A stretch of 64,000 nucleotides of DNA from the NCBI RefSeq assembly GCF_000255655.1, contig NZ_JH636435.1, positions 2,674,570-2,738,569 of the forward strand. The letters are read 5' to 3'. This stretch comes from Schlesneria paludicola DSM 18645. GTDB lineage: Bacteria; Planctomycetota; Planctomycetia; Planctomycetales; Planctomycetaceae. The translations under genes were made by a program, and so were the position numbers. Positions 8,531 to 18,130 of this stretch are shown piece by piece; the stretch's first letter is position 1; each line of letters starts with the position of its first letter. The notes under the pieces are model-generated. The model saw only the letters and a program-made list of their open reading frames with translations. It had not been told where the DNA came from and did not search any database.

Positions 8531-9034
8531 ATGCTGTGGAACACGCGCGTCATCTATCGGCTTGCGCACACACTAGCGCAGATCGCATTTGCAGCAATCC
8601 TCTTGTCAGGATTGGTGCTCGCCAAAGATGATCATGGTCGTATTACAAAGTTGTTTCAGCAACTTGAGGGACGTTGGAAAATCACCGAGGTCGAAGTTTC
8701 TGGTGAGAAAGTTGAATCCGATGAGGAGTGGAGTTTTACTCACGGAAACTACACGTGGCGTGATTCGAAGCGTGAGATTCGCGGTGAAGGCAGCATCAAC
8801 GACACCTGGAACCCTCATCAGATCTATTTCAAGCACAAGCACTCATCCCTCACGGGACGGATTGAAACGGACGTACGCAATTGGGATACGGGAATCTACA
8901 AGCTCTCAGACGATGGCGACACACTCACGGTCTGCATCGGTCGCTTGCCTCTAAAAGAGTTCACAACGTCCAAAGATGACGGCCGAAGGCTGTTCGTGCT
9001 CAAGAGAATTAAAGACAAAGTTCCGGCGAATTGA
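8531..9034 (+). CDS. Planctomycete lipocalin-like (TIGR03067-type) exported protein
   Basis: A 167-residue protein with a hydrophobic signal segment (IAFAAILLSGLVLA) followed by a small beta-rich domain. The pattern LFQQLEGRWKITEVEVSGEK at the start of the mature part and the closing LFVLKRIK are typical of the planctomycete lipocalin-like family TIGR03067, whose members are secreted and of unknown ligand. The ATG at 8531 has GGAG seven bases upstream; an in-frame TTG at 8516 is less likely. It is transcribed alone, divergent from the membrane-protein array. Confidence 0.75.
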   Translation: MLWNTRVIYRLAHTLAQIAFAAILLSGLVLAKDDHGRITKLFQQLEGRWKITEVEVSGEKVESDEEWSFTHGNYTWRDSKREIRGEGSINDTWNPHQIYFKHKHSSLTGRIETDVRNWDTGIYKLSDDGDTLTVCIGRLPLKEFTTSKDDGRRLFVLKRIKDKVPAN

Positions 9035-9079
9035 TCGAGTTGGTTGCCGCAATTTTTCGCGATGTTCGTTTTAGTGAGA

Positions 9080-9105
9080 TGCCGTTGCCGTCCCGAGCAA
9101 CGGCA
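9080..9105 (+). terminator. Hairpin after the lipocalin-like gene
   Basis: Stem TGCCGTTGC / GCAACGGCA of 9 bp around an 8-base loop, 46 bases after the stop at 9034. No T-run follows directly (a TTTT lies about 16 bases on), so termination is plausible but not certain. Confidence 0.4.
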
Positions 9106-9274
9106 ATCGAGAAGGGCAGTCTTTTCACATTTAAATTTAATGAGCGCAAAGAACGAACCAGCATCTCAAGCCGAAAGGGGGACACAAAAACGCCCCCCCC
9201 TCCGTTCGCTCGAATCGATCAGCATCATTGATGTTCGCCGCAGTGTGCAATGACGACCAATGCATGAAATGGAC

Positions 9275-10576
9275 TCACTTGGCCGCCAGCGGCTGTTTCG
9301 CATGCTCCGCAAGATCTGGAGTGCCGTTGTGGTTCGCGTCGATGGTTTTCAAATCCACGAAGACGTAGGGCCGCAGATAGGCTTCCTGAGTGCCTTTGGC
9401 GTAAGAAACCCAGAACCGCAGCGCGGTGGTGTCGTAAACGATATTGACGACGTTTCCGCCCTTAATGGGGATTTGATTGGCGAGTGCGACCATCTTTTCG
9501 CCGTCGAGTTTTCCGTAGGACTTGGTCAGAGTAGGAAAAGCGCCGCGGCCTTCGTCGTTGTACACCAGGCATGAAGCCACATTCGGAGCGAACTCATCAC
9601 TGGGATCATTGTCGTTCCAGATCGCCACCTGTCGACCGGCAGCTTCTGGTGCGTGCGCACGAATCTTGACGGCCCGGTGTTCTTTCTGGCCGTCGCCAAA
9701 CACAAAGTGATACCGCTTGGTCATTGGCTGAGCACCAAAGATCTTCAGCGTTTCGCTCAACGAATCGGCGTCGTACAGCATGGTTCGAAAAAAGATAGTG
9801 AAATGCGGGGCGTGAATCTGGTATGGGGCTTCTTTGCCTGGGGCATCTCCCATTTCCGCAAGCGCAATTCCACGGGCATTCATCCCGGTATGTGCACCAA
9901 TCACCCCTGCAAATGTCGGAACGACGTGAGGATTTCCGTGATCAGGCAGGTACATTACGAGCACCGGATAATTGTGAGCCCCGACCTCCATGCTCCAGTC
10001 GAGATTTCGAGTCTGGTACAGATGACCATCGACCGTGGCTTTGCCCCAAACGGCAATACTGCTGCACGAGTAAGGCATCAGCAGCGGAACGGAATGGGCC
10101 GCCTGTAACAGAGTTAACGGCAAACCTGATCCATCCGCCAGTCCCGCGAGTTCCTGCTCGACCCGATCATCCGCAAACGCAGCCGAACGCGACCAGACTT
10201 CCACCAGATCGGCCTCGGAAACCTTCAGTTCATCCGCGATTCCTTTAATGGCGGCCGGAAGAAACGCGTGCATTTCCTGCTGCATGATCTGCCCGAGCTG
10301 TCGTCCCATTTCGTAGGGCGTGCCTTGAACAACAACCAGGGGAAGTTTTGCATCACCTTCGCCAACGAGAATCTTGTTTCCCGTCAGCTTGCTCGCCTCG
10401 GGCCGGGCAAAAATCGTCCGCGTCGGAACCTTGGAAGCCTCACCTCGGACGACAGCGGCTTTGTCGTCGCCATACGACGAACTGGAAACCGCAAAACTGG
10501 CAACCAGGCAGAACGAAATCCCACGAATCAATTTGCGTCCACGCTGACAGTTCAAAAACAGGCCTTTGCAGCTCAT
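9275..10576 (-). CDS. C45-family autoproteolytic acyltransferase/peptidase-like protein, exported
   Basis: A 433-residue protein of the NTN-hydrolase type related to acyl-CoA:6-aminopenicillanate acyltransferase (peptidase C45). Visible features: TPYEMGRQLGQIM early in the domain, the presumed self-cleavage nucleophile Cys171 in SCSSIAVWG, then RNLDWSMEVG and HTGMNARGIALAEMG. In this family the chain cuts itself before the Cys, which then becomes the N-terminal nucleophile for amide hydrolysis or transfer. I chose the ATG at 10576 because AGGAG lies 7 bases before it; it gives a signal peptide ending near SSSYG. The longer open frame (to 10651) lacks support. Substrate unknown. Confidence 0.8.
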   Translation of the reverse strand: MSCKGLFLNCQRGRKLIRGISFCLVASFAVSSSSYGDDKAAVVRGEASKVPTRTIFARPEASKLTGNKILVGEGDAKLPLVVVQGTPYEMGRQLGQIMQQEMHAFLPAAIKGIADELKVSEADLVEVWSRSAAFADDRVEQELAGLADGSGLPLTLLQAAHSVPLLMPYSCSSIAVWGKATVDGHLYQTRNLDWSMEVGAHNYPVLVMYLPDHGNPHVVPTFAGVIGAHTGMNARGIALAEMGDAPGKEAPYQIHAPHFTIFFRTMLYDADSLSETLKIFGAQPMTKRYHFVFGDGQKEHRAVKIRAHAPEAAGRQVAIWNDNDPSDEFAPNVASCLVYNDEGRGAFPTLTKSYGKLDGEKMVALANQIPIKGGNVVNIVYDTTALRFWVSYAKGTQEAYLRPYVFVDLKTIDANHNGTPDLAEHAKQPLAAK

Positions 10577-11027
10577 GCAGAATCTCCTGAGTTTCGTCTG
10601 AACGAGAGAACTAGTGATCCGATTGCGGAAGAACCCGCCGTGATGACACAAGGATGTGTACTTGAAAACCGTTCAACAGCATACGAAAGCCGTGTGAAAA
10701 AGTCCTGTAACAATCCAGGATGACTTCATCGCCCTGAGATCATCTGGTAACCGTCCACAGTCCGAAGAGAGGGAGACAGTCACATTTTCCAGGTTAGATT
10801 GGAATCCAAGGTGCATCCAATAGGGTTATCCTTCCCTTGACCGCGGAAAAATGAGCCAGTCCCCGGCCTGTGAACGGTTGCGATCATCTGAAATTTGACC
10901 GGCAGTTATGATATGAATATCGATCACGTTGTTCGTCGTGTCGGCGATCACAAACCCTTGCCGATCCGTTTGATGCAAACGTAATTCGTTCTGCACGCGC
11001 CACACGACCGATACTCGGAAACACTCG
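10577..11027. other. Divergent intergenic region with repeat family 2
   Basis: About 450 bases between the divergent C45 peptidase and aldo/keto reductase genes. A 137-base repeat of family 2 fills the middle. The rest must hold both promoters, but I cannot point to clear -35/-10 boxes. Confidence 0.5.
10746..10882 (-). repeat. Repeat family 2, copy 1
   Basis: Read on the minus strand this 137-base element matches the copy at 63556-63691 almost throughout: it opens with AACCGTTCAC and GGGGACTGGCTCATTTT, contains AAGGGAAGG and TGGATTCCAAT in the middle, and closes with GTCTCCCTCTCTTCGG and a GGACGGTTACC end. The two ends are inverted repeats of each other. Confidence 0.8.
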
Positions 11028-11888
11028 ATGAATGACACCGCACAACCACAATCCCATTCCAGCTCCAAACCTCAACCCGCATTCATCTATGGGACGGCCT
11101 GGAAAGAAGACCGGACGCAGGCACTGGTCGAACTTGCTTTGAAACAAGGCTTTCGAGCGATCGACACGGCAAATCAACGGAAGCATTACCACGAAGCCGC
11201 CGTCGGACGAGGAATCCAGTCCGCGATCTCTCAGAACCTTGTCACGCGGGACGAGTTGTTTCTGCAAACCAAATTCACGTTTCAGCGAGGGCAAGATCAT
11301 CGCTTGCCCTACGATTCCAAAGCGTCCATCCCCGAACAGGTCAGGCAATCCTTTGAGAGCTCGCTCGAACACTTGGGAACAGATCACCTCGACTCCTATG
11401 TTCTGCATGGACCGTCACAGCGTGTGGGATTGACCGTCGACGATTGGGACGCGTGGCATACCATGGAAGCCTTGCATGACGAAGGACGCATCCTGGTCCT
11501 CGGGATCAGTAATGTCACGCCGGAGCAACTGCGATCGCTGTGTCTCGAAGCACGGGTCCGGCCCCGGTTTGTCCAGAACCGCTGCTATGCGGTACAGGGG
11601 TGGGACCAACAAACACGCGCATTCTGTCGCTCGAATGGAATCACCTATCAAGGCTTTTCGCTACTCACCGCCAACGTGGAATGGCTCAACCACCCCACAC
11701 TGCGGGGTATTGCAGCACGACATCAGCGGACCGCCAACCAGATCGTCTTTCGCTTTGCGCTGCACGTCGACATGCTTCCGCTAACCGGCACGACCGATGC
11801 GCTCCATATGAGGGAAGATCTTGACGTCTTCGACTTTCAACTGAGTGCCGACGAAATCCGCCAGGTAGAACTGCTGGCGATCGGCTGA
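11028..11888 (+). CDS. Aldo/keto reductase
   Basis: A 286-residue NADPH-dependent oxidoreductase of the aldo/keto reductase superfamily. The catalytic tetrad is visible: Asp46 in FRAIDTANQ, Tyr54 in KHYHEA, Lys82 in LQTKFTF and His127 in YVLHGPS. The C-terminal half has GISNVTPEQL and QNRCYAVQGWD, as in plant and yeast-type homologues. Length is normal for the superfamily. Substrate cannot be inferred; it stands alone. The ATG at 11028 has no obvious ribosome binding site. Confidence 0.9.
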   Translation: MNDTAQPQSHSSSKPQPAFIYGTAWKEDRTQALVELALKQGFRAIDTANQRKHYHEAAVGRGIQSAISQNLVTRDELFLQTKFTFQRGQDHRLPYDSKASIPEQVRQSFESSLEHLGTDHLDSYVLHGPSQRVGLTVDDWDAWHTMEALHDEGRILVLGISNVTPEQLRSLCLEARVRPRFVQNRCYAVQGWDQQTRAFCRSNGITYQGFSLLTANVEWLNHPTLRGIAARHQRTANQIVFRFALHVDMLPLTGTTDALHMREDLDVFDFQLSADEIRQVELLAIG

Positions 11889-11952
11889 GCGGGCGAGCCC
11901 AATCCAATCCGTGTTTTCCTGATGCTCAACGAGCAACTCTCGGATTGACTTC

Positions 11953-11966
11953 ACGAACATATTCGT
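11953..11966. promoter_or_regulatory. Operator-like palindrome 1 upstream of BlaI
   Basis: ACGAACATATTCGT, a 14-base palindrome with one mismatched pair, 52 bases before the repressor start. It shares its core with the perfect site 28 bases downstream (centre to centre). Likely binding site for the BlaI-type repressor. Confidence 0.65.
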
Positions 11967-11980
11967 TAACCTGCGTCGAC

Positions 11981-11994
11981 ACGAATATATTCGT
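11981..11994. promoter_or_regulatory. Operator-like palindrome 2 upstream of BlaI
   Basis: ACGAATATATTCGT, a perfect 14-base palindrome ending 23 bases before the repressor ATG. Together with the site at 11953 it forms a tandem pair, the arrangement expected for dimeric BlaI/MecI repressors that control their own operon. Both sites share CACGAA, ATATTCGTT. Confidence 0.7.
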
Positions 11995-12017
11995 TCATCC
12001 TGACAAGGAGCGTCTTG

Positions 12018-12404
12018 ATGCCGCGGAGCCCGTCGAGCCAGCCCAACGATGTCGAACTAGCGATCCTGCGAGTCGTATGGAAGCTGAAATCCTGTACCGT
12101 GCGGGAAGTGCATGAAGTCCTTCAAACCGAACGAACCTGCGGCCCCACCACCACCCTGAAGATGATGCAGGTGATGTGCGAAAAGGGTCTGCTGAAACGC
12201 GATGACTCGCAGCGACCCCAGCAATATTCGCCCGCGGTCCCTGAAGAGCAGACACAACAGAAAATTGTTGGCGATCTCATTCGGAAAGTGTTTGGCGGTT
12301 CCGTCCGCAAACTGGTGATGCACGCTGTGCAAACCGAATCGATGAGTACAGACGAACTCGCCGAGATTCGAAAACTGTTCGACAATTTGAAAGGACTCAA
12401 ATGA
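12018..12404 (+). CDS. BlaI/MecI/CopY-type transcriptional repressor
   Basis: A 128-residue winged-helix repressor. The N-terminal domain shows the family pattern LAILRVVWKLKSCTVREVHEVL and TTTLKMMQVMCEKGLLKR, the recognition helix and wing; the C-terminal part is a dimerisation helix region. In BlaI/MecI systems the repressor is destroyed when the membrane protease partner senses its signal. The ATG at 12018 has AAGGAG at 7 bases. Its stop overlaps the next gene's ATG (ATGA), so the M56 partner is translationally coupled. Two palindromes upstream are its probable operators. Confidence 0.9.
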   Translation: MPRSPSSQPNDVELAILRVVWKLKSCTVREVHEVLQTERTCGPTTTLKMMQVMCEKGLLKRDDSQRPQQYSPAVPEEQTQQKIVGDLIRKVFGGSVRKLVMHAVQTESMSTDELAEIRKLFDNLKGLK

Positions 12405-15400
12405 TGTCGCCCGATACATGGCTCGAATCGTTGTTCGTCGTGAGTCTCGGCTGGGCCATTGTGCACTCGCTATGGCAAGTGCTGGCGATCACCCTGGTGC
12501 TCGTCGCGGGATTGCCGGCTTTGCGACGACATGGCCCGCAGGTCACCTCAGTCGTGTGCTGTCTGGCCCTGTGTCTCAGCCTGTCCCTGCTTGTTATGAC
12601 ATTTGTCATGTGTCTTAGCACGGCAAAGCCCAATGAAGCCTCAAGGGGCTTCGTGACGCAGCAGCCTCCGCTCGAAACCACTCCAGTTTTATCAGGTCAA
12701 CAAATTGGAGTCACTTTCGAAATAGGCGCCGCAGAGCGTCCCATCATCGAACTCGAGTCAGAAGGGCAGCAATCGAAACTGCCCATACCGATCTCGGATA
12801 ATGTCAACGCGTTCATCGCCGAAGCGACCACCGCTCCGCCTTCAAATAACCTCGGGCCACGCCATGCGTGGTTTCCGCTGATTGTGGCGAGTTGGTTCGT
12901 GGGAGTCTTGCTGCTGTCGATATGGAACTGCGCCGCATGGTTCGCGGCGAAGCGCCTGACACGTACGGCAATTCTTCCCGTGACGGCTCACATCGAACAA
13001 GCTGTCGCTCGCATGGCATTCGACCTGGGATTGCGTCGGTCTGTTCGAGTCCTCCAGTCGATGATCGTCAAATCACCAGTGGTCATTGGGGCCTGGAAGC
13101 CAGTCATTCTGTTACCGGTTTCACTGATCCTCGAGCTTCCGCCGGATCAGGTCGAAGCATTATTGGCACATGAGCTGGCTCATGTGCTGCGACAGGACTA
13201 CTTGATCAATCTCTTACAGACGACCATCGAAACTCTCTTATTTTATCACCCCGGTGTCTGGTGGATCTCCCGCCAGGTTCGGATCGAGCGGGAACACTGT
13301 TGTGACGATCTCGCCCTTCGGCTGACCGAGGACCGCACTGTCTATGCGAAGGCCCTAGCCGCCGTGGCCGGGGTGCGAACGCCGACGATCATGCCTGCCG
13401 CGAGCGGTGGACTGCTCGTAGAACGATTGCAACGCATTCTTGGAGTCGCACGCCCTGAACCGGCACATCCCGCGCGCTGGATGGCGGGTCTCACATTGCT
13501 CTTGCTGTGCGGCATTGTGACAGGAGTTTGCCTGCAACCAGAAAGAACGGCGGTCGCGGACTCGCAAGTCTCACAATCCGATTCCACGTCAGACGAATCG
13601 AAGCCGGACGACGAAGAAGATGCGGTAGCGGGCCTCAATGATCTGGATGCATACCAGGGGGCTCAATCCATGTCGATGCACCTGGATTTCCCCACAGATG
13701 CAGGTCCACTTCAAGAATTGATCGAACCACAGGCCACCACAACAGGTGCCATGCGCGTTCGCGTCGTTGGACCTGACGGAAACCCTCTACCGAATTCCAA
13801 ACTACATGCCTCGATCTGGACGGACGAAAAAGGATTCGGCAACCACGGCTACGAGACTGACAACGAAGGCGTCTGCATCATCAGGCTACCAAAGACGCTC
13901 ACGATCCTGCGCGTCTGGGTCAGCCAGGAAGGGCATTGTCCGCTGTTCATCGAATGGTGGCCGAAGGAACGTCCCGACGAACAGCAGATTCCTGCAGAAT
14001 TCACCTTTTCGATGGAAAAAGGAACCACCATCGCAGGGTTCATCAAAAACAGTGATGGTCAACCGGTTGCCAACGCTCGAATTCAAGTTCACTTCGAGCT
14101 GGAAGCGAACGAGAATAAGCACCAATACCGGTACAACGGTGCTCTGGCGGACGGCGAGAGTCCGGAGATCGATCAGGTCAATGGGCCGCGGTTCACGGAC
14201 GATCAGGGACGATGGACCCTCGACAACGTTCCGGCAGAGACCAATGCGAAGATCAATCTCTTCCTGACACACCCCGACTACATTAGCGATCAGCACTGGG
14301 GAGGGATTCAAAACAAACAAAAGATCACGTTAGAGGCACTTCGCAATCAGACCGCGACCATTACGCTCGAACGCGGTACTTCCGTGACCGGAAGGGTCCT
14401 TGACCCGGCAGGTCAACCTGTGGCAAATGCGGTCGTCATCTGGGGTGAAGACCCTGTGATGCAACCCGGCCGACAAGAAGTCCGTTCAGACGCGGACGGA
14501 CGATACCGAATTCCTGCATTCCCTCCAGGACGAATTCGCGTGACGGTCGTCGCCAAAGATTGGATGCCCGATAGCCGAATCATCGCGGTCAGGCCGGGAA
14601 TGCCGGACTATGACATTTCACTGAAACAGGGCAAGCCGCTGAAAGTTCAAGCCGTCGATTCGACAGGCAAACCGTTGAGCGACGTCGACGTCGAGATCGA
14701 ACGATGGCGCCAATCAAAGGCCCTTTACAATTCAAACCGATCCGAAGCTCTAGATTTGCAGATTCCAAATAAAACCGACGGGCAGGGCGTGTTCGTATGG
14801 GATTGGGCACCGGATGATGGCGTCTCGTACGTCTTCTATAAAGAAGGATATTCACCGACATCCCAAACCCTTGTCGCTGGCGACGCAAGCCCTAAAACCA
14901 TCGTGCTTCGCAACTCGGCCCCTCGTGCCACAACGATCTCGGGAATCGTTCGTGACGCGACGACCGGTACACGAATTGACAGGTTTCTCATGATTCCGGT
15001 GGACCACTTCGACGAACATAGCTCGTTGCTCGAACGCACAAATGCGCGCGCCTTCACTGCAGGCCAGTTCGCATACAGTCTGTTCCGTAACGACATCAAA
15101 GTGGATCTACAAATCGAGGCGCCCGGTTACCGCGTCTTCAGAACATCAGGCCGCTATCGACTCGGCGACAAGAGCGACGTGCTCGACGTGCAACTCGAAC
15201 CGATTGGGAAATACACAGGCCGCGTCATAAGTCCCGAAGGGAATCCAGTCAAAGCCGCCAACGCCTTCATCGGCACAGCGAGTCAGGAAATCAAAATCCA
15301 CAATCTTGATCAAAGAATTCGTGCTGAAGAGCAGAACTATGTGGTCAGATCGGACTCCGCAGGTGGATTTGAGATTGTCCCGCAACGAGACGATTACTCA

Positions 15401-16609
15401 ATTGTCGTTATCGCAAATGAGGGATACGCCGAAGTGACCCGAAAGGCCGCTGAGGTGCCGGGAGAGATTCACCTCAAACGATGGGCGAAACTTACTGGAC
15501 GGCTTGTCCAATCTGGCAAGCCAGTTCCTGATTTCACGATCGATTTTTCCACGATCGATGTCTACGCGAAGGGGATACCGCACATTGCCAATCAGCAAAC
15601 TACGGTCACCGACGCCGACGGCCGATTCGTCTTCGAACGGATTCCCCCGACCGCAAGCTCTGTTAGTCCTCGCACGCACTTCAATCAGAATTCGATCCTG
15701 ACATCGAGCCGATCCTTTCCCATGAATCCTGCTCCAGGCGAGACGGTCTACGCCGCGTTTGGAGAGGAAGGGGCCGAGATCACCGGGCAGCTTGTCGTCG
15801 AGCAGCAACCAAAGACGTTTCCTTACCAGATCTCGCGCAGTTATCTGATTGCAAAGCGGCCCGGCGTGGTTCCTCCTCCATCGCTCACGGGTAAGGGATT
15901 TGAGCAACGACTTGGCTGGTCCGAATATCTCTTCGGCACAGTCGAAGGGACTCAATATCTCAGATTGCTCGACCATTGGCTTGTTAAGCCCACCGCGAGC
16001 GGAAAAATTCGCATTTCTGGCGTTGCCCCTGGCGAGTACGACCTGTTGATCGCTCTGCACGGTTCGTCCGATCGCGGATTCAATCATCCGATCGCAAAAC
16101 GTGTGATTCCTGTTTCGATCAAGTCCGGTCAAAGGCAAGTCGACTTAGGTCAGTTCGTCATCCCGGCGCACCCCATCGCGAAAGTCGGTGACACGGCCCC
16201 CGATCTGCAATTTACCGATGCAAACGGCAAGCAGCGCAGCCTCGCCTCGGAACAGGAGAAGTATCGGCTGATCAGTTTCTGGGCGAGCTGGTCCGATTAC
16301 GGCTTGAATCAGATAAATGACTTGGAACAACTACGCCAACAGTTCGAGCAATCACACCAGTTGGTCGTCATCGGCGCGAACCTGGATGAGAATCCCGAGA
16401 AGGCCCGGTCGCTACTCAAGTCCAAAGACATCTCGTGGCCGCAAGCGTTTCTGGGCGACTGGTCGAAATCGAACGTTCCGCGTCAATTCGGAGTCGATTT
16501 CCTGCCCACGTATGTACTGATCGATCCCAAGGGCAAAATCGCCGCACACACGTTTTCGCTTGAGGAGATTACCAAGACGCTGAATGCACAGAAATCGAAT
16601 CGAGATTGA
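12401..16609 (+). CDS. BlaR1-like M56 metallopeptidase with Ig-like repeats and C-terminal redoxin domain
   Basis: A 1402-residue membrane protein. The N-terminal 370 residues form an M56 peptidase: membrane helices near 10-65 and 165-185, then HELAH at 257-261 (zinc ligands and catalytic Glu) and EREHCCDDLALRL with the third ligand, then another helix near 365-380. A long extracytoplasmic part follows, with several carboxypeptidase-regulatory-like beta domains (repeats of GRVLDPAGQPVANA type). The end (about 1260-1400) is a TlpA/redoxin fold, but its active site reads WASWSDYG, so both cysteines are missing (Ser1298, Gly1301). It is coupled to the BlaI repressor and presumably cleaves it upon an unknown envelope signal. 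Confidence 0.9.
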   Translation: MMSPDTWLESLFVVSLGWAIVHSLWQVLAITLVLVAGLPALRRHGPQVTSVVCCLALCLSLSLLVMTFVMCLSTAKPNEASRGFVTQQPPLETTPVLSGQQIGVTFEIGAAERPIIELESEGQQSKLPIPISDNVNAFIAEATTAPPSNNLGPRHAWFPLIVASWFVGVLLLSIWNCAAWFAAKRLTRTAILPVTAHIEQAVARMAFDLGLRRSVRVLQSMIVKSPVVIGAWKPVILLPVSLILELPPDQVEALLAHELAHVLRQDYLINLLQTTIETLLFYHPGVWWISRQVRIEREHCCDDLALRLTEDRTVYAKALAAVAGVRTPTIMPAASGGLLVERLQRILGVARPEPAHPARWMAGLTLLLLCGIVTGVCLQPERTAVADSQVSQSDSTSDESKPDDEEDAVAGLNDLDAYQGAQSMSMHLDFPTDAGPLQELIEPQATTTGAMRVRVVGPDGNPLPNSKLHASIWTDEKGFGNHGYETDNEGVCIIRLPKTLTILRVWVSQEGHCPLFIEWWPKERPDEQQIPAEFTFSMEKGTTIAGFIKNSDGQPVANARIQVHFELEANENKHQYRYNGALADGESPEIDQVNGPRFTDDQGRWTLDNVPAETNAKINLFLTHPDYISDQHWGGIQNKQKITLEALRNQTATITLERGTSVTGRVLDPAGQPVANAVVIWGEDPVMQPGRQEVRSDADGRYRIPAFPPGRIRVTVVAKDWMPDSRIIAVRPGMPDYDISLKQGKPLKVQAVDSTGKPLSDVDVEIERWRQSKALYNSNRSEALDLQIPNKTDGQGVFVWDWAPDDGVSYVFYKEGYSPTSQTLVAGDASPKTIVLRNSAPRATTISGIVRDATTGTRIDRFLMIPVDHFDEHSSLLERTNARAFTAGQFAYSLFRNDIKVDLQIEAPGYRVFRTSGRYRLGDKSDVLDVQLEPIGKYTGRVISPEGNPVKAANAFIGTASQEIKIHNLDQRIRAEEQNYVVRSDSAGGFEIVPQRDDYSIVVIANEGYAEVTRKAAEVPGEIHLKRWAKLTGRLVQSGKPVPDFTIDFSTIDVYAKGIPHIANQQTTVTDADGRFVFERIPPTASSVSPRTHFNQNSILTSSRSFPMNPAPGETVYAAFGEEGAEITGQLVVEQQPKTFPYQISRSYLIAKRPGVVPPPSLTGKGFEQRLGWSEYLFGTVEGTQYLRLLDHWLVKPTASGKIRISGVAPGEYDLLIALHGSSDRGFNHPIAKRVIPVSIKSGQRQVDLGQFVIPAHPIAKVGDTAPDLQFTDANGKQRSLASEQEKYRLISFWASWSDYGLNQINDLEQLRQQFEQSHQLVVIGANLDENPEKARSLLKSKDISWPQAFLGDWSKSNVPRQFGVDFLPTYVLIDPKGKIAAHTFSLEEITKTLNAQKSNRD

Positions 16610-16612
16610 TCA

Positions 16613-17929
16613 TCACGGCCGGACGGGTTGCGTCCATGCTCGTTCGGATTCGCCGACCTCGGACGGATTCGGATGGGCACGCGACGATGTGATGCGCGCC
16701 CGCACATAAAGCTCTTCGCCGGTGAAGGTGTATGTCGCGGATGTTCCGGACTCGGATTTCAAGACTTTGCCGATTTGATCGGAATACTTGCGCGTGACCG
16801 GAAGTTCGTTCCCTTCCTGATCGAGGATCGGTTCGCTCGTCGGGTCGAACCCCTTCATCGTGCCAATGAATTCAATGTTGTATGTTGCGTCGGCATCCGG
16901 ACGAACCATCACTTCAAGGCTTCGCGCATTGACACTGATCTTGTCGAGTGTGACACCTGATGAAGCATAAAATCGCCCTGCTTCCAGCGAATGAATTAGT
17001 GCGGCAGGATCGAGTTGATCGGCGAGCACCATGACCCAGCCGCGACCGGGTTCGCTCTTTCGCGAGGGAATCTCGTGATAGTTATGGCCATCGTCGGTGG
17101 CAAGACCGTAGAGCAGGGGAAGGTCGAGTTCGGTCAGCCGCCGCGCATTGATGATGTCCCAGATCCGTTCAGTCGACGCGTGTATCGGATCACCCGAATT
17201 ATTCACGCCGGGATGCCCGTTGTAGACTTCGAAGAAGTTTTCTCCACGAATCGGAGCGAGATCTTCTGCGGTGATGCCCCAGCCAAAATTGGGATGATTG
17301 AGGTGAATCATCATCGGCCGTTGTGTTCGTTCGCGCTGAGCGATCAAGGCATCCACATTGTTTTGAATCGCCTCGGCAACGCTCGATCCGTGCATCGGCG
17401 GAATCGCGGATGACAGGTTGGTCGCGCAGAGGTGAATCGGACGCTTTGCGAAGGCATCGCTGATCTCTTCACCCTGAATCAGCAGGAACTGATCTTTGAC
17501 ATTGAACTTCGCAAATACCTCGTCAAACCGCCTGAGCCGAATTTCCGGTGTGCCATCCGTGGTGCGTTCGTCGATCCAGTCGGGCAGGCGTGCTTTCAGC
17601 TTGTCATACGCCTTCTGCCCACCCTTGGTTTTTTCGATCGGTTTCCACAGATCACGATCGGCAAGCGTATTGTGGTCAGTGAAGCCCAGAAAATCGTAGC
17701 CGTGATCGCGATACCAGAGCGTGATCATCTCCAGGTAGTCGTCTCCGTCGCTCCAGTGCGAATGGGTATGCAGATTCCCGCGAAACCATTTCAGCGGGCC
17801 CGCAGCCTGAAGCGTATCGGCCGTGGCCTGCTCCATGCGTGTTGGACGTGATAGACCGATCGCCATCGCGAAAATCGTGACGACGACCAGCCCCAAGCAG
17901 TACGGGCGAAACCGACGATTGACGATCAT
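16613..17929 (-). CDS. PHP-domain phosphoesterase-like protein, exported or membrane-anchored
   Basis: A 438-residue protein with one N-terminal hydrophobic segment (YCLGLVVVTIFAMAIGL) and a PHP domain. Metal-binding motifs are visible: HTHSHWSDG (His54, His56, Asp61) and FTDHN at 83-87, followed by IQGEEIS and MIHLNHPNFGWG. PHP proteins are metal-dependent phosphoesterases; extracytoplasmic ones like this are common in planctomycetes and their substrates are unknown. The ATG at 17929 has GAGG at 7 bases. It converges on the M56 gene with only 3 bases between the stops and no visible terminator. Confidence 0.85.
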   Translation of the reverse strand: MIVNRRFRPYCLGLVVVTIFAMAIGLSRPTRMEQATADTLQAAGPLKWFRGNLHTHSHWSDGDDYLEMITLWYRDHGYDFLGFTDHNTLADRDLWKPIEKTKGGQKAYDKLKARLPDWIDERTTDGTPEIRLRRFDEVFAKFNVKDQFLLIQGEEISDAFAKRPIHLCATNLSSAIPPMHGSSVAEAIQNNVDALIAQRERTQRPMMIHLNHPNFGWGITAEDLAPIRGENFFEVYNGHPGVNNSGDPIHASTERIWDIINARRLTELDLPLLYGLATDDGHNYHEIPSRKSEPGRGWVMVLADQLDPAALIHSLEAGRFYASSGVTLDKISVNARSLEVMVRPDADATYNIEFIGTMKGFDPTSEPILDQEGNELPVTRKYSDQIGKVLKSESGTSATYTFTGEELYVRARITSSRAHPNPSEVGESERAWTQPVRP

Positions 17930-18130
17930 CAAACATCCTCAGAAACAGGAACTGGTACCTAGGGCGCGATCGCTTTTAGGCTCAAACTTGTCTCAGGTCG
18001 AACAAAATTGATGCGGCTCGCAGATCGACGAGCACGCCACCATGTCGAGTGTTGGACGAGCATCATCAATCTGCGAAACTTCCTTAAGTCGATTCTGACG
18101 ATTTTTGAGGATTCAGCAAAGGAACACACC

